39,990 nt of DNA, taken from a virus. The stretch is from positions 1 to 39,990 of the IMG/VR virus record IMGVR_UViG_3300025598_000078; one strand, given 5' to 3'. The position numbers and the translations under genes are program-made. Shown here piece by piece: positions 16,805 to 23,512 of this stretch. Under the pieces are notes generated by a model. The model ran no database searches, was not told the DNA's origin, and saw nothing but the letters and a program-made list of their open reading frames with translations. How positions within the stretch are numbered: position 1 is the first letter of the stretch; the number at the start of each line of letters is the position of its first letter.

Positions 16805-18217
16805 TTAATCCTTGGATGGTGGCTCAGTTGGTGCGGTTAGTGGAGTAGGTGGTTCATATTCAGCGATGGCTTCAATATCCAAATGCATAGTGCTTTTAAA
16901 CATATCAGGCATTTCGGCCAAATTGTCTTGCGCCCACTGAATTGCTCTTGCTCTATTTTCGCCATCAATGACAGGTAAGAGAGTTCTAAGCATTTCAGTC
17001 ATACCTTTGAGTTTAACTTCATCAGTTTTCACGCGTTCAGAAACAGGTTCTTCCATTAAACTTTGCCAACTAGGCTTAAATGCATCCTTCCAACTGTAGA
17101 AAGCTTCTTTATATGTCATATTGGCATACTTGTCAGGGTACGCTTGTTTGACTGACTCATAAAATTCTTCATTCCATGCGCGGTGTTGTACTATATTGTC
17201 AAAAAAGTCGAACAAAGTTTTCATGTCGGCTCTTATTCCTTCGACATATTGCACAATAGCTTTACTATCTTCTGTACCTTCACCAAAACCATTAGTAAAT
17301 GCTTCATCTTTAATTAACATAGCAGGTACATCTGAAGCAGCAGCAATATTGGCAATAATGTTATCTCTTGCAGTAGTCATTGCTGTATCTGTATTATTTA
17401 AATCTACAGATTCAATATCTTCATCTACATCAATACTTAAAACATTACCTGTAGTACCCTGTTGTAAATACGTACGTTTAATACCCGATGCAATTTGCAT
17501 TGCCCGATTGACAATTGACCCAGCTTGCTTTTGTTTAATAATTAAAAGTCCAGCTTTCATTGTCACCATGTCATCGGTAATCATGGACTGAACAAAAGAT
17601 TTTAAAGGGTAGAGCGCTCTTTGAAAAACTGAACGGCCAGTAAAACCATACGCTGAAGATTGAAAACTTAAATAGATGGGCGTATTGTTAAACACAACCA
17701 CAGATCTACTTGGGTGATACGGCTGACCGGCGGCAGTTACGAAAGGTAATGGTTTTTGAAAGTCGGGCGCATTAGGGTTTTGATTAGTAACAATGGATCC
17801 TGCGGTGTTTAGCGGATCGAGTTGATTAAAATACAAATTTAAATACGGCAATTTCCAAGGATCAATCGGTTCTGTTGTAGGTATGTTCTCCGCCCCAACG
17901 ACAATGGCGGCCGCGCCATATACTCTTTTTAAATATGTTACGTCGCGAATGTGGTTTGTTGCACCTAATGAATCCCACTCTCTTTGAAACGCATCGGTTA
18001 GCATTTCTTTAGGTTGAGCGTCGATATTGATACTTCTTGGTTTAGATAAAGCTAAAGTAATCGGTTTTTCAATTAATTTACCAGCTAAAGGATGGTATTC
18101 CCAAATGGTTTTGCATAACTCATATCCAGCGGGAGTACCCGGCTCAATAGTTTGAGCACTTAAAAGTTGCATTAACTGTGATGGTACTGATGAATTAGTA
18201 ACTGATAGATCAGACAT
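16805..18217 (-). CDS. Portal protein (DUF1073/gp6-like)
   Basis: A 470-residue portal. The N-terminus reads L-C-K-T-I-W-E-Y-H-P-L-A-G-K-L-I-E-K-P, and later come VYGAAAIVVG, an L-D-P-L motif and PYHPSRSVVVFN. These are typical of DUF1073 portals, in which twelve subunits form the vertex that packages and ejects DNA. It lies 10 bases after the terminase stop and just before the MuF-like gene. The C-terminal 40 residues are Pro-rich (EYEPPTPLTAPTEPPSKD). Length and order fit the family. Confidence 0.85.
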   Translation of the reverse strand: MSDLSVTNSSVPSQLMQLLSAQTIEPGTPAGYELCKTIWEYHPLAGKLIEKPITLALSKPRSINIDAQPKEMLTDAFQREWDSLGATNHIRDVTYLKRVYGAAAIVVGAENIPTTEPIDPWKLPYLNLYFNQLDPLNTAGSIVTNQNPNAPDFQKPLPFVTAAGQPYHPSRSVVVFNNTPIYLSFQSSAYGFTGRSVFQRALYPLKSFVQSMITDDMVTMKAGLLIIKQKQAGSIVNRAMQIASGIKRTYLQQGTTGNVLSIDVDEDIESVDLNNTDTAMTTARDNIIANIAAASDVPAMLIKDEAFTNGFGEGTEDSKAIVQYVEGIRADMKTLFDFFDNIVQHRAWNEEFYESVKQAYPDKYANMTYKEAFYSWKDAFKPSWQSLMEEPVSERVKTDEVKLKGMTEMLRTLLPVIDGENRARAIQWAQDNLAEMPDMFKSTMHLDIEAIAEYEPPTPLTAPTEPPSKD

Positions 18218-18226
18218 AATTACCCT

Positions 18227-19519
18227 TTAGAATCCTAGTTTATTTCCAACGCCGATAGCGATACTATACACCACCGCATCGAGCAAGTCATCAGCCCTTT
18301 TATGAGCATCTTTATCACCAATTCTGAATGATGCTAATTGATTTAGCAAGTGATTGCGCGATGAACCTTTAAAATTAACAGTTTTATCGTAAGCAAACTC
18401 GCTTATTTTTATCTTTTCTTGATGATAGTAACCTGACACGTCGATAGCGCGTTCATCTTTCCCCATCTGCGTTAGCTTGCTGTCAATCTCATGCACATTC
18501 CACCCCCGACTGCGGCCTTGTTGCAAAAGTATCGTGCCCGCCGCCGCATCTTCGATAAATGTTCCAGCCACGCCGTACCTTGCTCTTGTTAATCTAGCGA
18601 ATTCTTCCAAGCGCATAAAAACGCTAGGCATATAGTTTTCTAATAAAGAGCCATCAATTTGAATAATGTCCCAATCCAAGATAGTCAGCGGTATGCCAAG
18701 CAACTCATTGTAAGCACAATAGACGATGGCCGTTCCGTCGTGATCTTTACCACCTTTCACAGCGCAGTCCATCACGGCGAACACAGAGTCACAGCGTTCG
18801 GGGTAGGGTACGGGGTTGTGATTGACTAATAATTTATCGATTGCAAAAAAGGCCACCCCTGACCAGTCTACAAATTCGGCCAAATACTCTTGCTTAAAGA
18901 CTAAAGGGTGGTTGCGTACTCTTTCGCGTTCTAACTCATCAAGAGGGACATACGGGTTGGTGCTAGTGGGCGCATGGAACGAACTAAAGCCCATATCTTC
19001 ATCATTACACGCGGCGTAGAAAAAATTATCAGGATCCACGCCGTTCGGGGTAGAAAATACCCAAGCAATCCCGCGAGTAGTTAGCATGGTTGGCTTGATT
19101 GATTTGAACCAAATTTCTTCTTTCATCTGCGGTGATTTGGTAAAGCCCGCCTCGTCAATCAGCACCATGTCATACTCACGGCCTCGGCCAGCGAGTTCGT
19201 TGTCGTTTAATGTCCAAAAATCAACTTTTCCGCCATTAATTAATTTCATCGTGCCATCATTGCGATTGGCAGTTTTTACCACAGGATCAAGAATATCGCG
19301 CAAATGATCCCAAGGTTCAGCTAACTGCTTATGTTCCGGTGCAAAAATTCCAATTGACTTGCGATTACAGGCGTTTTTGGCAGCTAACCATTCTAAAAAA
19401 CGCGTTTTACCCCATCGCCTACCGCAACGCGTAACATTTAATCGATTTTGCTGGTTAAATAAAGCTTCTTGTCCAGTATGTAAAACGGGCAATACTACCC
19501 GTTTGATATTTTCTGTCAT
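18227..19519 (-). CDS. Terminase large subunit
   Basis: A 430-residue packaging motor. Residues 33-39 (GRRWGKT) form the Walker A, with an Arg-Trp before the Gly-Lys-Thr as in many terminases. Walker B is at 117-123 (DMVLIDE, D122 and E123), followed by a coupling S-T-P-N-G at about 156-160. The nuclease domain has D251 (AVMDCAVKGG), E323-D324 and D411 or D414 (RADDLLDAVVY), the acidic triad of the RNase H-like fold. The ATG overlaps the stop of the small subunit by one base. It cuts and translocates the concatemer into proheads. Confidence 0.92.
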   Translation of the reverse strand: MTENIKRVVLPVLHTGQEALFNQQNRLNVTRCGRRWGKTRFLEWLAAKNACNRKSIGIFAPEHKQLAEPWDHLRDILDPVVKTANRNDGTMKLINGGKVDFWTLNDNELAGRGREYDMVLIDEAGFTKSPQMKEEIWFKSIKPTMLTTRGIAWVFSTPNGVDPDNFFYAACNDEDMGFSSFHAPTSTNPYVPLDELERERVRNHPLVFKQEYLAEFVDWSGVAFFAIDKLLVNHNPVPYPERCDSVFAVMDCAVKGGKDHDGTAIVYCAYNELLGIPLTILDWDIIQIDGSLLENYMPSVFMRLEEFARLTRARYGVAGTFIEDAAAGTILLQQGRSRGWNVHEIDSKLTQMGKDERAIDVSGYYHQEKIKISEFAYDKTVNFKGSSRNHLLNQLASFRIGDKDAHKRADDLLDAVVYSIAIGVGNKLGF

Positions 19520-19926
19520 TAGTTTATTTTAGGCTCCGGTAATGCATTTTCTACAATAATGCGAATATCTTGAGAGCTATCACCATCCGGTTTAGCCGGT
19601 TTCCAGCCATGTAAGTGCGTCATAATTACTGTCGCCGCTTTAGTATCGCCGCTTAATGCATTTTTCATCAATGCGCCGCTAACTTCTGCTTGATTTACTG
19701 CGCGCGCGTATGTAATCATATTCGCTGCGCGGTCGTCGGCAGCGCACAAAATAGCAAAATCTGTAGGTAAATACCCTGACGATAGCGCTAAAGCATCGCC
19801 TGTAAGCCCTCTGTAAGCACTATCATAGATACGCTCTAAATCTTCTTCCGTCGCCGTTATCTTTTTGGCTTTAAAGTCAATTGAGTAAAATAAAGGGTCG
19901 GGTGAAAAACGATTTTTTGTACTCAT
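19519..19926 (-). CDS. Terminase small subunit (putative)
   Basis: A 135-residue protein immediately upstream of the large subunit and overlapping it by one base, the position of the DNA-recognising small subunit. The sequence is helical, with DLERIYDSAYRGLTGDALALSSGY near residues 30-55 and many Ala/Lys/Arg. A helix-turn-helix is plausible but not clear. It opens the late operon, directly beside the large control region, so late transcription probably starts just before it. Confidence 0.7.
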   Translation of the reverse strand: MSTKNRFSPDPLFYSIDFKAKKITATEEDLERIYDSAYRGLTGDALALSSGYLPTDFAILCAADDRAANMITYARAVNQAEVSGALMKNALSGDTKAATVIMTHLHGWKPAKPDGDSSQDIRIIVENALPEPKIN

Positions 19927-19958
19927 AATAACTTCCCGCTATTTAACAAATATGTACG

Positions 19959-19987
19959 ATATTAGCATAAAGGTTAAAAAACGCCAA
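19959..19987 (-). promoter_or_regulatory. Candidate late promoter
   Basis: On the minus strand TTGGCG (19982-19987) and TAATAT (19959-19964) are 17 bases apart, about 30 bases upstream of the small terminase start. Each matches four of six positions of sigma-70 hexamers. A 19-bp palindrome lies just upstream of the -35. Confidence 0.4.
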
Positions 19988-20000
19988 TGTAGGTTTATAG

Positions 20001-20019
20001 TGTAAAAGAATCTTTTACA
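20001..20019. promoter_or_regulatory. Operator-like palindrome, left copy
   Basis: TGTAAAAGAATCTTTTACA is a 9-bp inverted repeat around a single central base, the size expected for a dimeric repressor. A related site occurs at 20847-20865. The two lie near the two edges of the control region, beside the late and early promoters. Confidence 0.65.
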
Positions 20020-20168
20020 GTATATTTTTTAAAAAATTTTTTTTGGCTTTTTTCTAAAATGCTTTTAGCTAATGGCTAGGTGCAAAAAGGCATATAGCCA
20101 CGCAGCGGTGTGGGTAGAAAAGGAGGGGGAGGCTCATTCGATTTTGATAGACTAAAAAATCCCTTTAT

Positions 20169-20184
20169 AATCAATAACTTACGG
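20169..20184. repeat. Border repeat, left copy 1
   Basis: AATCAATAACTTACGG is the exact reverse complement of 24734-24749, on the far side of the CpG-rich gene block. It lies just before a 7-bp hairpin. Confidence 0.75.
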
Positions 20185-20212
20185 CTTTTAGCCCGCAAGC
20201 CGTCGGCCGCAA

Positions 20213-20483
20213 GCCCCTAGCTAAAAGCTAAAAGCCCCCGCCCGCAAGCCGTAAACTCTAGTAAAATCAATAACTTAGGGGCTAGATAACGCCGCCTTAT
20301 GGATTGTCAAATTGTCATAAGCCCTTAAGCCGATAGCATGAAGTTAAAAACTAGGGGCGTGAAAATTAAGGGCTAGGGGGCGGGGGTAAAAAATTAGTAA
20401 AAATACATTAGCCCCCTAGCTCTTAGCCATAACTTTTTAGCTTTTAACCCCTAACATTTAGCCCCTAGCAAAAATCCCCTAGC
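20213..20483. repeat. Cluster of CCCCTAG motifs
   Basis: The word CCCCTAG or its complement occurs at about seven places (near 20213, 20276, 20351, 20373, 20412, 20461 and 20476) within 270 bases. Two of them form a 9-bp perfect inverted repeat (CTAGGGGGC at 20373-20381 and GCCCCCTAG at 20411-20419). It could be a set of binding sites (iterons) for a phage initiator or regulator. Confidence 0.65.
20262..20276. repeat. Border repeat, left copy 2
   Basis: TAAAATCAATAACTT is the exact reverse complement of AAGTTATTGATTTTA at 24799-24813, and the same word also occurs at 24738-24752. It belongs to the inverted border repeats on both sides of the CpG-rich gene block. Confidence 0.75.
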
Positions 20484-20526
20484 ACGGCCAAAAAAGCGCC
20501 GCCCTATTTATTGCCATATTGGCAAA

Positions 20527-20557
20527 TTGTCATTACCTAAAAATTGCTCGCTATAAT
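20527..20557 (+). promoter_or_regulatory. Candidate rightward promoter upstream of the LexA box
   Basis: TTGTCA (20527-20532) and a perfect TATAAT (20552-20557) are separated by 19 bases, slightly long. Transcription would start near 20564, and the LexA box lies at about +10 to +29, where bound LexA would block the polymerase. Confidence 0.5.
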
Positions 20558-20572
20558 TACACAGTAATTTTA

Positions 20573-20592
20573 TACTGTATATATATACAGTG
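20573..20592. promoter_or_regulatory. LexA (SOS) box
   Basis: TACTGTATATATATACAGTG matches the E. coli SOS box consensus at 19 of 20 positions, including the full CTGT-N8-ACAG core and the alternating AT centre. The core is an 18-bp perfect palindrome. It lies just downstream of a TATAAT promoter facing the early genes. The alternative is a chance AT-rich palindrome, but the exact core match makes this unlikely. Confidence 0.75.
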
Positions 20593-20621
20593 GTATTTTT
20601 AAAATCTAAATAAGTAATAAG

Positions 20622-20639
20622 CATAACAATTTAACCAAT
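20622..20639 (+). repeat. 18-bp direct repeat, copy 1
   Basis: CATAACAATTTAACCAAT occurs here and again at 20755 and 20892, at spacings of 133 and 137 bases. All three copies are on the plus strand, upstream of the early operon. Confidence 0.85.
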
Positions 20640-20754
20640 TAGCCCCGCTTCCCCGTATGCTATAAAGCCCCGCCCATTGTCATAAGCCCTATTTTCATAA
20701 CCTAAAAATTGACAATAAAAACCCCTATTTTGCCAATACTAGCAAGCCCCCCGC

Positions 20755-20772
20755 CATAACAATTTAACCAAT
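20755..20772 (+). repeat. 18-bp direct repeat, copy 2
   Basis: Exact copy of the CATAACAATTTAACCAAT element. It precedes an AT-rich stretch with two TTGACA words (20807 and 20815). Confidence 0.85.
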
Positions 20773-20838
20773 GCCAAAAATAAAAAACAACAACAACAAA
20801 AATATTTTGACAATTTGACAATTATTTAAAAAAAGCGC

Positions 20839-20867
20839 TTGCAAACTGTAAAAAAATCGTTTACATT
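20839..20867 (+). promoter_or_regulatory. Candidate early promoter overlapped by operator
   Basis: TTGCAA (20839-20844) and TACATT (20862-20867) are 17 bases apart and each matches four of six sigma-70 positions. The space between them is filled by the palindrome at 20847-20865, the layout of a repressed promoter. It lies about 55 bases upstream of the first early gene. Other starts in this AT-rich stretch are possible. Confidence 0.5.
20847..20865. promoter_or_regulatory. Operator-like palindrome, right copy
   Basis: TGTAAAAAAATCGTTTACA shares the outer TGTAAAA/TTTACA half-sites and the central AATC of the site at 20001-20019 and has the same 19-base length. It sits between the -35 and -10 of a candidate early promoter. 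Confidence 0.6.
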
Positions 20868-20891
20868 AACAATATGGCGCAAGTAAAACGC

Positions 20892-20909
20892 CATAACAAT
20901 TTAACCAAT
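20892..20909 (+). repeat. 18-bp direct repeat, copy 3
   Basis: Third exact copy of CATAACAATTTAACCAAT. It ends two bases before the AGAGGG ribosome binding site region of the first early gene, so it lies in the leader of the early transcript. Confidence 0.85.
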
Positions 20910-20923
20910 ATAGAGGGCTTAGC

Positions 20924-21016
20924 ATGATAGATAAAATTTTTTATTACTTAATGGCCGCAAGCTTTACGGGCTTATTTTTATGTTTAATTGAAATGTTTAC
21001 GAGGGTATATAAATGA
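20924..21016 (+). CDS. Tiny membrane peptide, early gene 1
   Basis: A 30-residue peptide (MIDKIFYYLMAASFTGLFLC...) with one hydrophobic segment over residues 5-24. AGAGGG lies nine bases before the ATG and the stop overlaps the next start (ATGA). Not recognised. Its position as first gene of the early operon suggests a membrane-targeting or leader role, but nothing shows this directly. Confidence 0.55.
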   Translation: MIDKIFYYLMAASFTGLFLCLIEMFTRVYK

Positions 21017-21114
21017 AAACAAAAATAATTGATTATGTATTAGGCGGCCTATTTATGGCCATAACGGGCGCGCTATTGGCCTTAGTTTATATCTATAAAA
21101 CGGGGGGATTTTAA
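21013..21114 (+). CDS. Tiny membrane peptide, early gene 2
   Basis: A 33-residue peptide with a short Lys-containing N-terminus, MKTKIIDYVLGG, then a hydrophobic segment (LFMAITGALLALVYIY) and a KTGGF tail. It overlaps the previous gene by 4 bases and is preceded by GAGGG. One membrane pass is predicted. Function unknown; both tiny genes look like paired membrane peptides. Confidence 0.55.
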   Translation: MKTKIIDYVLGGLFMAITGALLALVYIYKTGGF

Positions 21115-21116
21115 TC

Positions 21117-21353
21117 ATGTCTTTACTACAAGAGATAGCAGCGCACGGCCTCGCGTATTGCGCCTATAATAACGCGCTCACTAATATTGATCAAATAAGC
21201 GATAGTCAAAAATTACGGATAGCGCAAGCGATACTGTCGGATTTATATCATCAATACGGCCATAATTGGAACAATAGCGCCGTGATCAACGCGCTATCAT
21301 GCGCGGATTCTTGCATTATCGAAGTAATTAACTTTATAGAGGAAGCGGCCTAA
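21117..21353 (+). CDS. Early protein, unknown function
   Basis: A 78-residue, mostly helical protein with several Cys (HGLAYCAYNNAL, CADSCIIEV). The ATG is 2 bases after the stop of the previous gene and the stop overlaps the next ATG, so it is translationally coupled. No family recognised. Confidence 0.65.
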   Translation: MSLLQEIAAHGLAYCAYNNALTNIDQISDSQKLRIAQAILSDLYHQYGHNWNNSAVINALSCADSCIIEVINFIEEAA

Positions 21354-21466
21354 TGTATATCGTATTTTATTCAATTCAAGGTGAGGAATATTCTATCCGC
21401 TTCAATACATTAGAGGCGGCGCAGCTATTCGCGCGCAAGTATAACGGCAAAATTCAAACCAATTAA
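21353..21466 (+). CDS. Tiny early protein, unknown
   Basis: A 37-residue peptide (MYIVFYSIQGEEYSIRFNTL...) whose ATG overlaps the previous stop. It has a beta-like start and a short helix (EAAQLFARKYNG). The mix of one strand pair and a helix resembles a very small regulator fold, but it is not recognised. Confidence 0.45.
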   Translation: MYIVFYSIQGEEYSIRFNTLEAAQLFARKYNGKIQTN

Positions 21467-21486
21467 ACAGAAAAGAGGGCGTAAAA

Positions 21487-22230
21487 ATGAGCGATAAAAC
21501 GAATGATTTTAAATTAAAAAATACAATTCATAAAATGCTAATTGAAAACACGGGGCGGCATTTTTTAGACAGTGGCGGCGCGTATGGCCGCCAATGGGAA
21601 AAGAATCAAGGTAAAACTTTAGAGGATTTTCAAAACGAAGCGCCCGCCTACTTGGATATATCAAGCGGTGTATATAACGGCGTGAAAAGCTATGATTTTA
21701 GCGTCGGCGTTAGTTTATACCATAAGCTTGTAGCTTGCTTAGAATTAGATCAATATTGTATAGAGTTTAATTCTATGGCCGTCGATAATTGGCAAAATGA
21801 TCAATTTTACGGAGTTAGCGATAGCGGCGGGGAATGGCTAGAAAATAAGGGCTTTACAGAATCGCGCGAATGGTTTACGGGCGGGTTTAATTCTTACAAT
21901 TTTAATTCTAACTTATCGCAAGATATTCAAGGGCATATTTTAGACAGTGAAAACGGGGATAAATACGTATTACTACAAATTCACGGCGGTTGTGATATTC
22001 GCGGCGGCTACACTGACGCCAAGCTTTTTAAATTTGTGGATTATTGTGAGCCATATAATTTATTTGATAGTTTTTGTTTTTTTGATGTAGGCGGCACGGC
22101 CTTAGATTACCGCGACAACGACGGCTTCACGGATAGCGAGGGCGCTTATATCAATACTGAAAAGTTAAACGAGATCGGCGCGCGAATTGGTGATTGTTTA
22201 ATTAACGGCTTTTTTAATACTGATTATTAA
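21487..22230 (+). CDS. Conserved phage early protein, unknown function
   Basis: A 247-residue protein beginning after GAGGG. The segment MLIENTGRHFLDSGGAYGRQWEKNQ at residues 18-42 resembles a conserved hypothetical family I recall from phage and plasmid accessory regions of many bacteria. Many Asp, Tyr, Asn and Gly residues (DNDGFTDSEGAY, GGCDIRGGYTDAKLF) suggest a compact, acidic, soluble fold. It is acidic overall, as DNA-mimic or host-inhibitor proteins can be, but that role is not shown. Its usual partner family is the next gene. Confidence 0.7.
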   Translation: MSDKTNDFKLKNTIHKMLIENTGRHFLDSGGAYGRQWEKNQGKTLEDFQNEAPAYLDISSGVYNGVKSYDFSVGVSLYHKLVACLELDQYCIEFNSMAVDNWQNDQFYGVSDSGGEWLENKGFTESREWFTGGFNSYNFNSNLSQDIQGHILDSENGDKYVLLQIHGGCDIRGGYTDAKLFKFVDYCEPYNLFDSFCFFDVGGTALDYRDNDGFTDSEGAYINTEKLNEIGARIGDCLINGFFNTDY

Positions 22231-22243
22231 GAGGGGCTTAAAA

Positions 22244-22528
22244 ATGATTACTCAAAGCGATTTTACAAGAGTTAATAATGATGTAAACGGGAACCCGCGT
22301 TATGTCGCGCACTTCCTAAGCTTTACACGGCCTAGCGATCTAAGCGAGTATATGGGCTTAGATAAAATAGCGCAAAAATATAACCTAGCATTAAGCCGCG
22401 CGAAAACGCTAGGCGGCCGCAAATTTAGCAATAAACAATACGGCGGCGGGATTGTGTTCACTTCTTACAATTTGCGCGAATTATGTGAGCGCGTCAATGC
22501 AATTTTAGAGGGCTTAGAAAATGAATAA
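22244..22528 (+). CDS. Conserved phage early protein, unknown
   Basis: A 94-residue protein that follows the 247-residue protein in the same operon, after GAGGGG. It contains V-N-G-N-P-R-Y-V-A-H-F-L-S-F and, near residue 65, the KFSNKQYGGGIVFTSYN segment. I recall a small protein family with this pattern near the previous gene's relatives in phages and mobile elements. Likely a single alpha/beta domain. Role unknown. Confidence 0.7.
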   Translation: MITQSDFTRVNNDVNGNPRYVAHFLSFTRPSDLSEYMGLDKIAQKYNLALSRAKTLGGRKFSNKQYGGGIVFTSYNLRELCERVNAILEGLENE

Positions 22529-22712
22529 TTATCAAAATAGATTAACTTTAGAAAAGCAAGTATTTGAATTAACCCTTGATAACTGTATGAATGATACGGC
22601 CTATAACGATAATACGCTATTCGATATTTTAAATTATGGTTTTAAGGGCTTTAAAAATATGAGTTTAGAGGAATTAAAACGCGAATTTTTTATATTAAAT
22701 GAGGGGCGCTAA
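22521..22712 (+). CDS. Small early protein, unknown
   Basis: A 63-residue helical, acidic and aromatic protein (NNYQNRLTLEKQVFELTLDNCMND...FKGFKNMSLEELKREFFIL) whose start overlaps the previous stop by 8 bases. Not recognised. Confidence 0.55.
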   Translation: MNNYQNRLTLEKQVFELTLDNCMNDTAYNDNTLFDILNYGFKGFKNMSLEELKREFFILNEGR

Positions 22713-22714
22713 AA

Positions 22715-22879
22715 ATGCGAGAATATGAAATAAAAATAAAAATTAAGCTTGATGATGAGGGTTATATTCTCAAAAATAATTGGATATATACCGCGATCGA
22801 GGAACAATTAACCTATGAGGGCGTGAAAGAGGAAATAACAGAATTTAAAATCCGCGAAATAGGGGGCGCGAATGAATAA
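22715..22879 (+). CDS. Small early protein, unknown
   Basis: A 54-residue protein (MREYEIKIKIKLDDEGYIL...), with AGGGG before the ATG. An alternating strand at the start and a helix (YTAIEEQLTYEGVKEEITEF) give a beta-alpha-beta look. It is embedded in the operon with an 8-base overlap of the next gene. Role unknown. Confidence 0.55.
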   Translation: MREYEIKIKIKLDDEGYILKNNWIYTAIEEQLTYEGVKEEITEFKIREIGGANE

Positions 22880-23075
22880 CTACTATATAAATTATAAAAA
22901 TTATCTAATAACCCTTGATCATACGCCCGCCGCCATTGTCGCAAGCGCCTTGCATGATAACGGGGATTATTTTAAACGATCGTATATATTTTATACAAAA
23001 ACGCAAATAATACGCGATATAAAGCGCGCTTGTAGTGAGCGCATTAAAAACAATTTTAAATTAGAGGATTATTAA
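22872..23075 (+). CDS. Small early protein, unknown
   Basis: A 67-residue protein with a Tyr/Asn-rich start (MNNYYINYKNYLI) and a basic second half (IRDIKRACSERIKNNF). The ribosome binding site AGGGGG lies in the preceding gene. Not recognised; the basic tail could bind nucleic acid. Confidence 0.5.
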   Translation: MNNYYINYKNYLITLDHTPAAIVASALHDNGDYFKRSYIFYTKTQIIRDIKRACSERIKNNFKLEDY

Positions 23076-23077
23076 AA

Positions 23078-23293
23078 ATGAGAAAAAATAGCAAGTATTT
23101 GACTAAACAAAATTACACGCCGCGCACTGTTAGGCTAAAAAACACGCCCTATAAAATAGCTTTACCCTATTGGTTTAATAAAGGCCTAGAATTTAATATT
23201 GGTAATATTCGCTTTAAATATGACGGCCTTGAAGTTATCGCTCTCGATAAAATCCCCGATTCATGGTTAATTGATCTAAACGCGGCCGATTAA
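23078..23293 (+). CDS. Small early protein, unknown
   Basis: A 71-residue basic protein (MRKNSKYLTKQNYTPRTVRLKNTPYKIALPYW...). It has AGAGG before its ATG and ends 19 bases before a strong terminator, so it closes the first part of the early operon. Not recognised. Confidence 0.55.
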   Translation: MRKNSKYLTKQNYTPRTVRLKNTPYKIALPYWFNKGLEFNIGNIRFKYDGLEVIALDKIPDSWLIDLNAAD

Positions 23294-23312
23294 AAAATTA
23301 TCAGTTAAAACG

Positions 23313-23334
23313 CCCCGCGCTTGCGGGGTTTTTT
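23313..23334 (+). terminator. Rho-independent terminator, early operon part 1
   Basis: A 6-bp stem CCCCGC (23313-23318) with GCGGGG (23323-23328), a GCTT loop and six T residues. It lies 20 bases after a stop and would end or weaken the early transcript before the next two genes. Confidence 0.88.
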
Positions 23335-23377
23335 GGCGGGTAATTTTGCCCGATTTTAGACAATAGAGGGTTTAAAA

Positions 23378-23512
23378 ATGAATGATGATCTATACCGCTA
23401 TATTGCGGATTATATTCTATATGAATTATTTGAGCTTAAGAAAACACGCGCGGATATTAACGCGGATATGATCGCCGCCGCGATCGAAGCTTACAACGGG
23501 GGCGCTCGATAA
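23378..23512 (+). CDS. Small acidic early protein, unknown
   Basis: A 44-residue helical protein (MNDDLYRYIADYILYELFEL...) with AGAGGG nine bases upstream. The stop shares a base with the start of the next gene. Not recognised. It begins a second transcription unit after the terminator, unless some transcripts read through. Confidence 0.5.
   Translation: MNDDLYRYIADYILYELFELKKTRADINADMIAAAIEAYNGGAR

Larger units (their letters stand above)
19927..20923. other. Large non-coding control region
   Basis: About 1 kb without a convincing gene between the leftward late block and the rightward early block. It holds, from left to right: a late promoter candidate, a 19-bp palindrome, an AT-rich tract (20020-20045), a hairpin (ACGGCTT at 20181 with AAGCCGT at 20197), copies of an AATCAATAACTT word, a CCCCTAG motif cluster, a promoter with a LexA box, three 18-bp direct repeats and a second 19-bp palindrome within a promoter. 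Repeats and AT-rich DNA also make it a candidate for replication initiation, which cannot be shown from sequence. Confidence 0.7.

Noticed and set aside
20622-20909. CRISPR array
   Set aside because: Only three repeats of 18 bases with spacings of about 135 bases and no cas genes; not the regular 30-40 base spacing of CRISPR.
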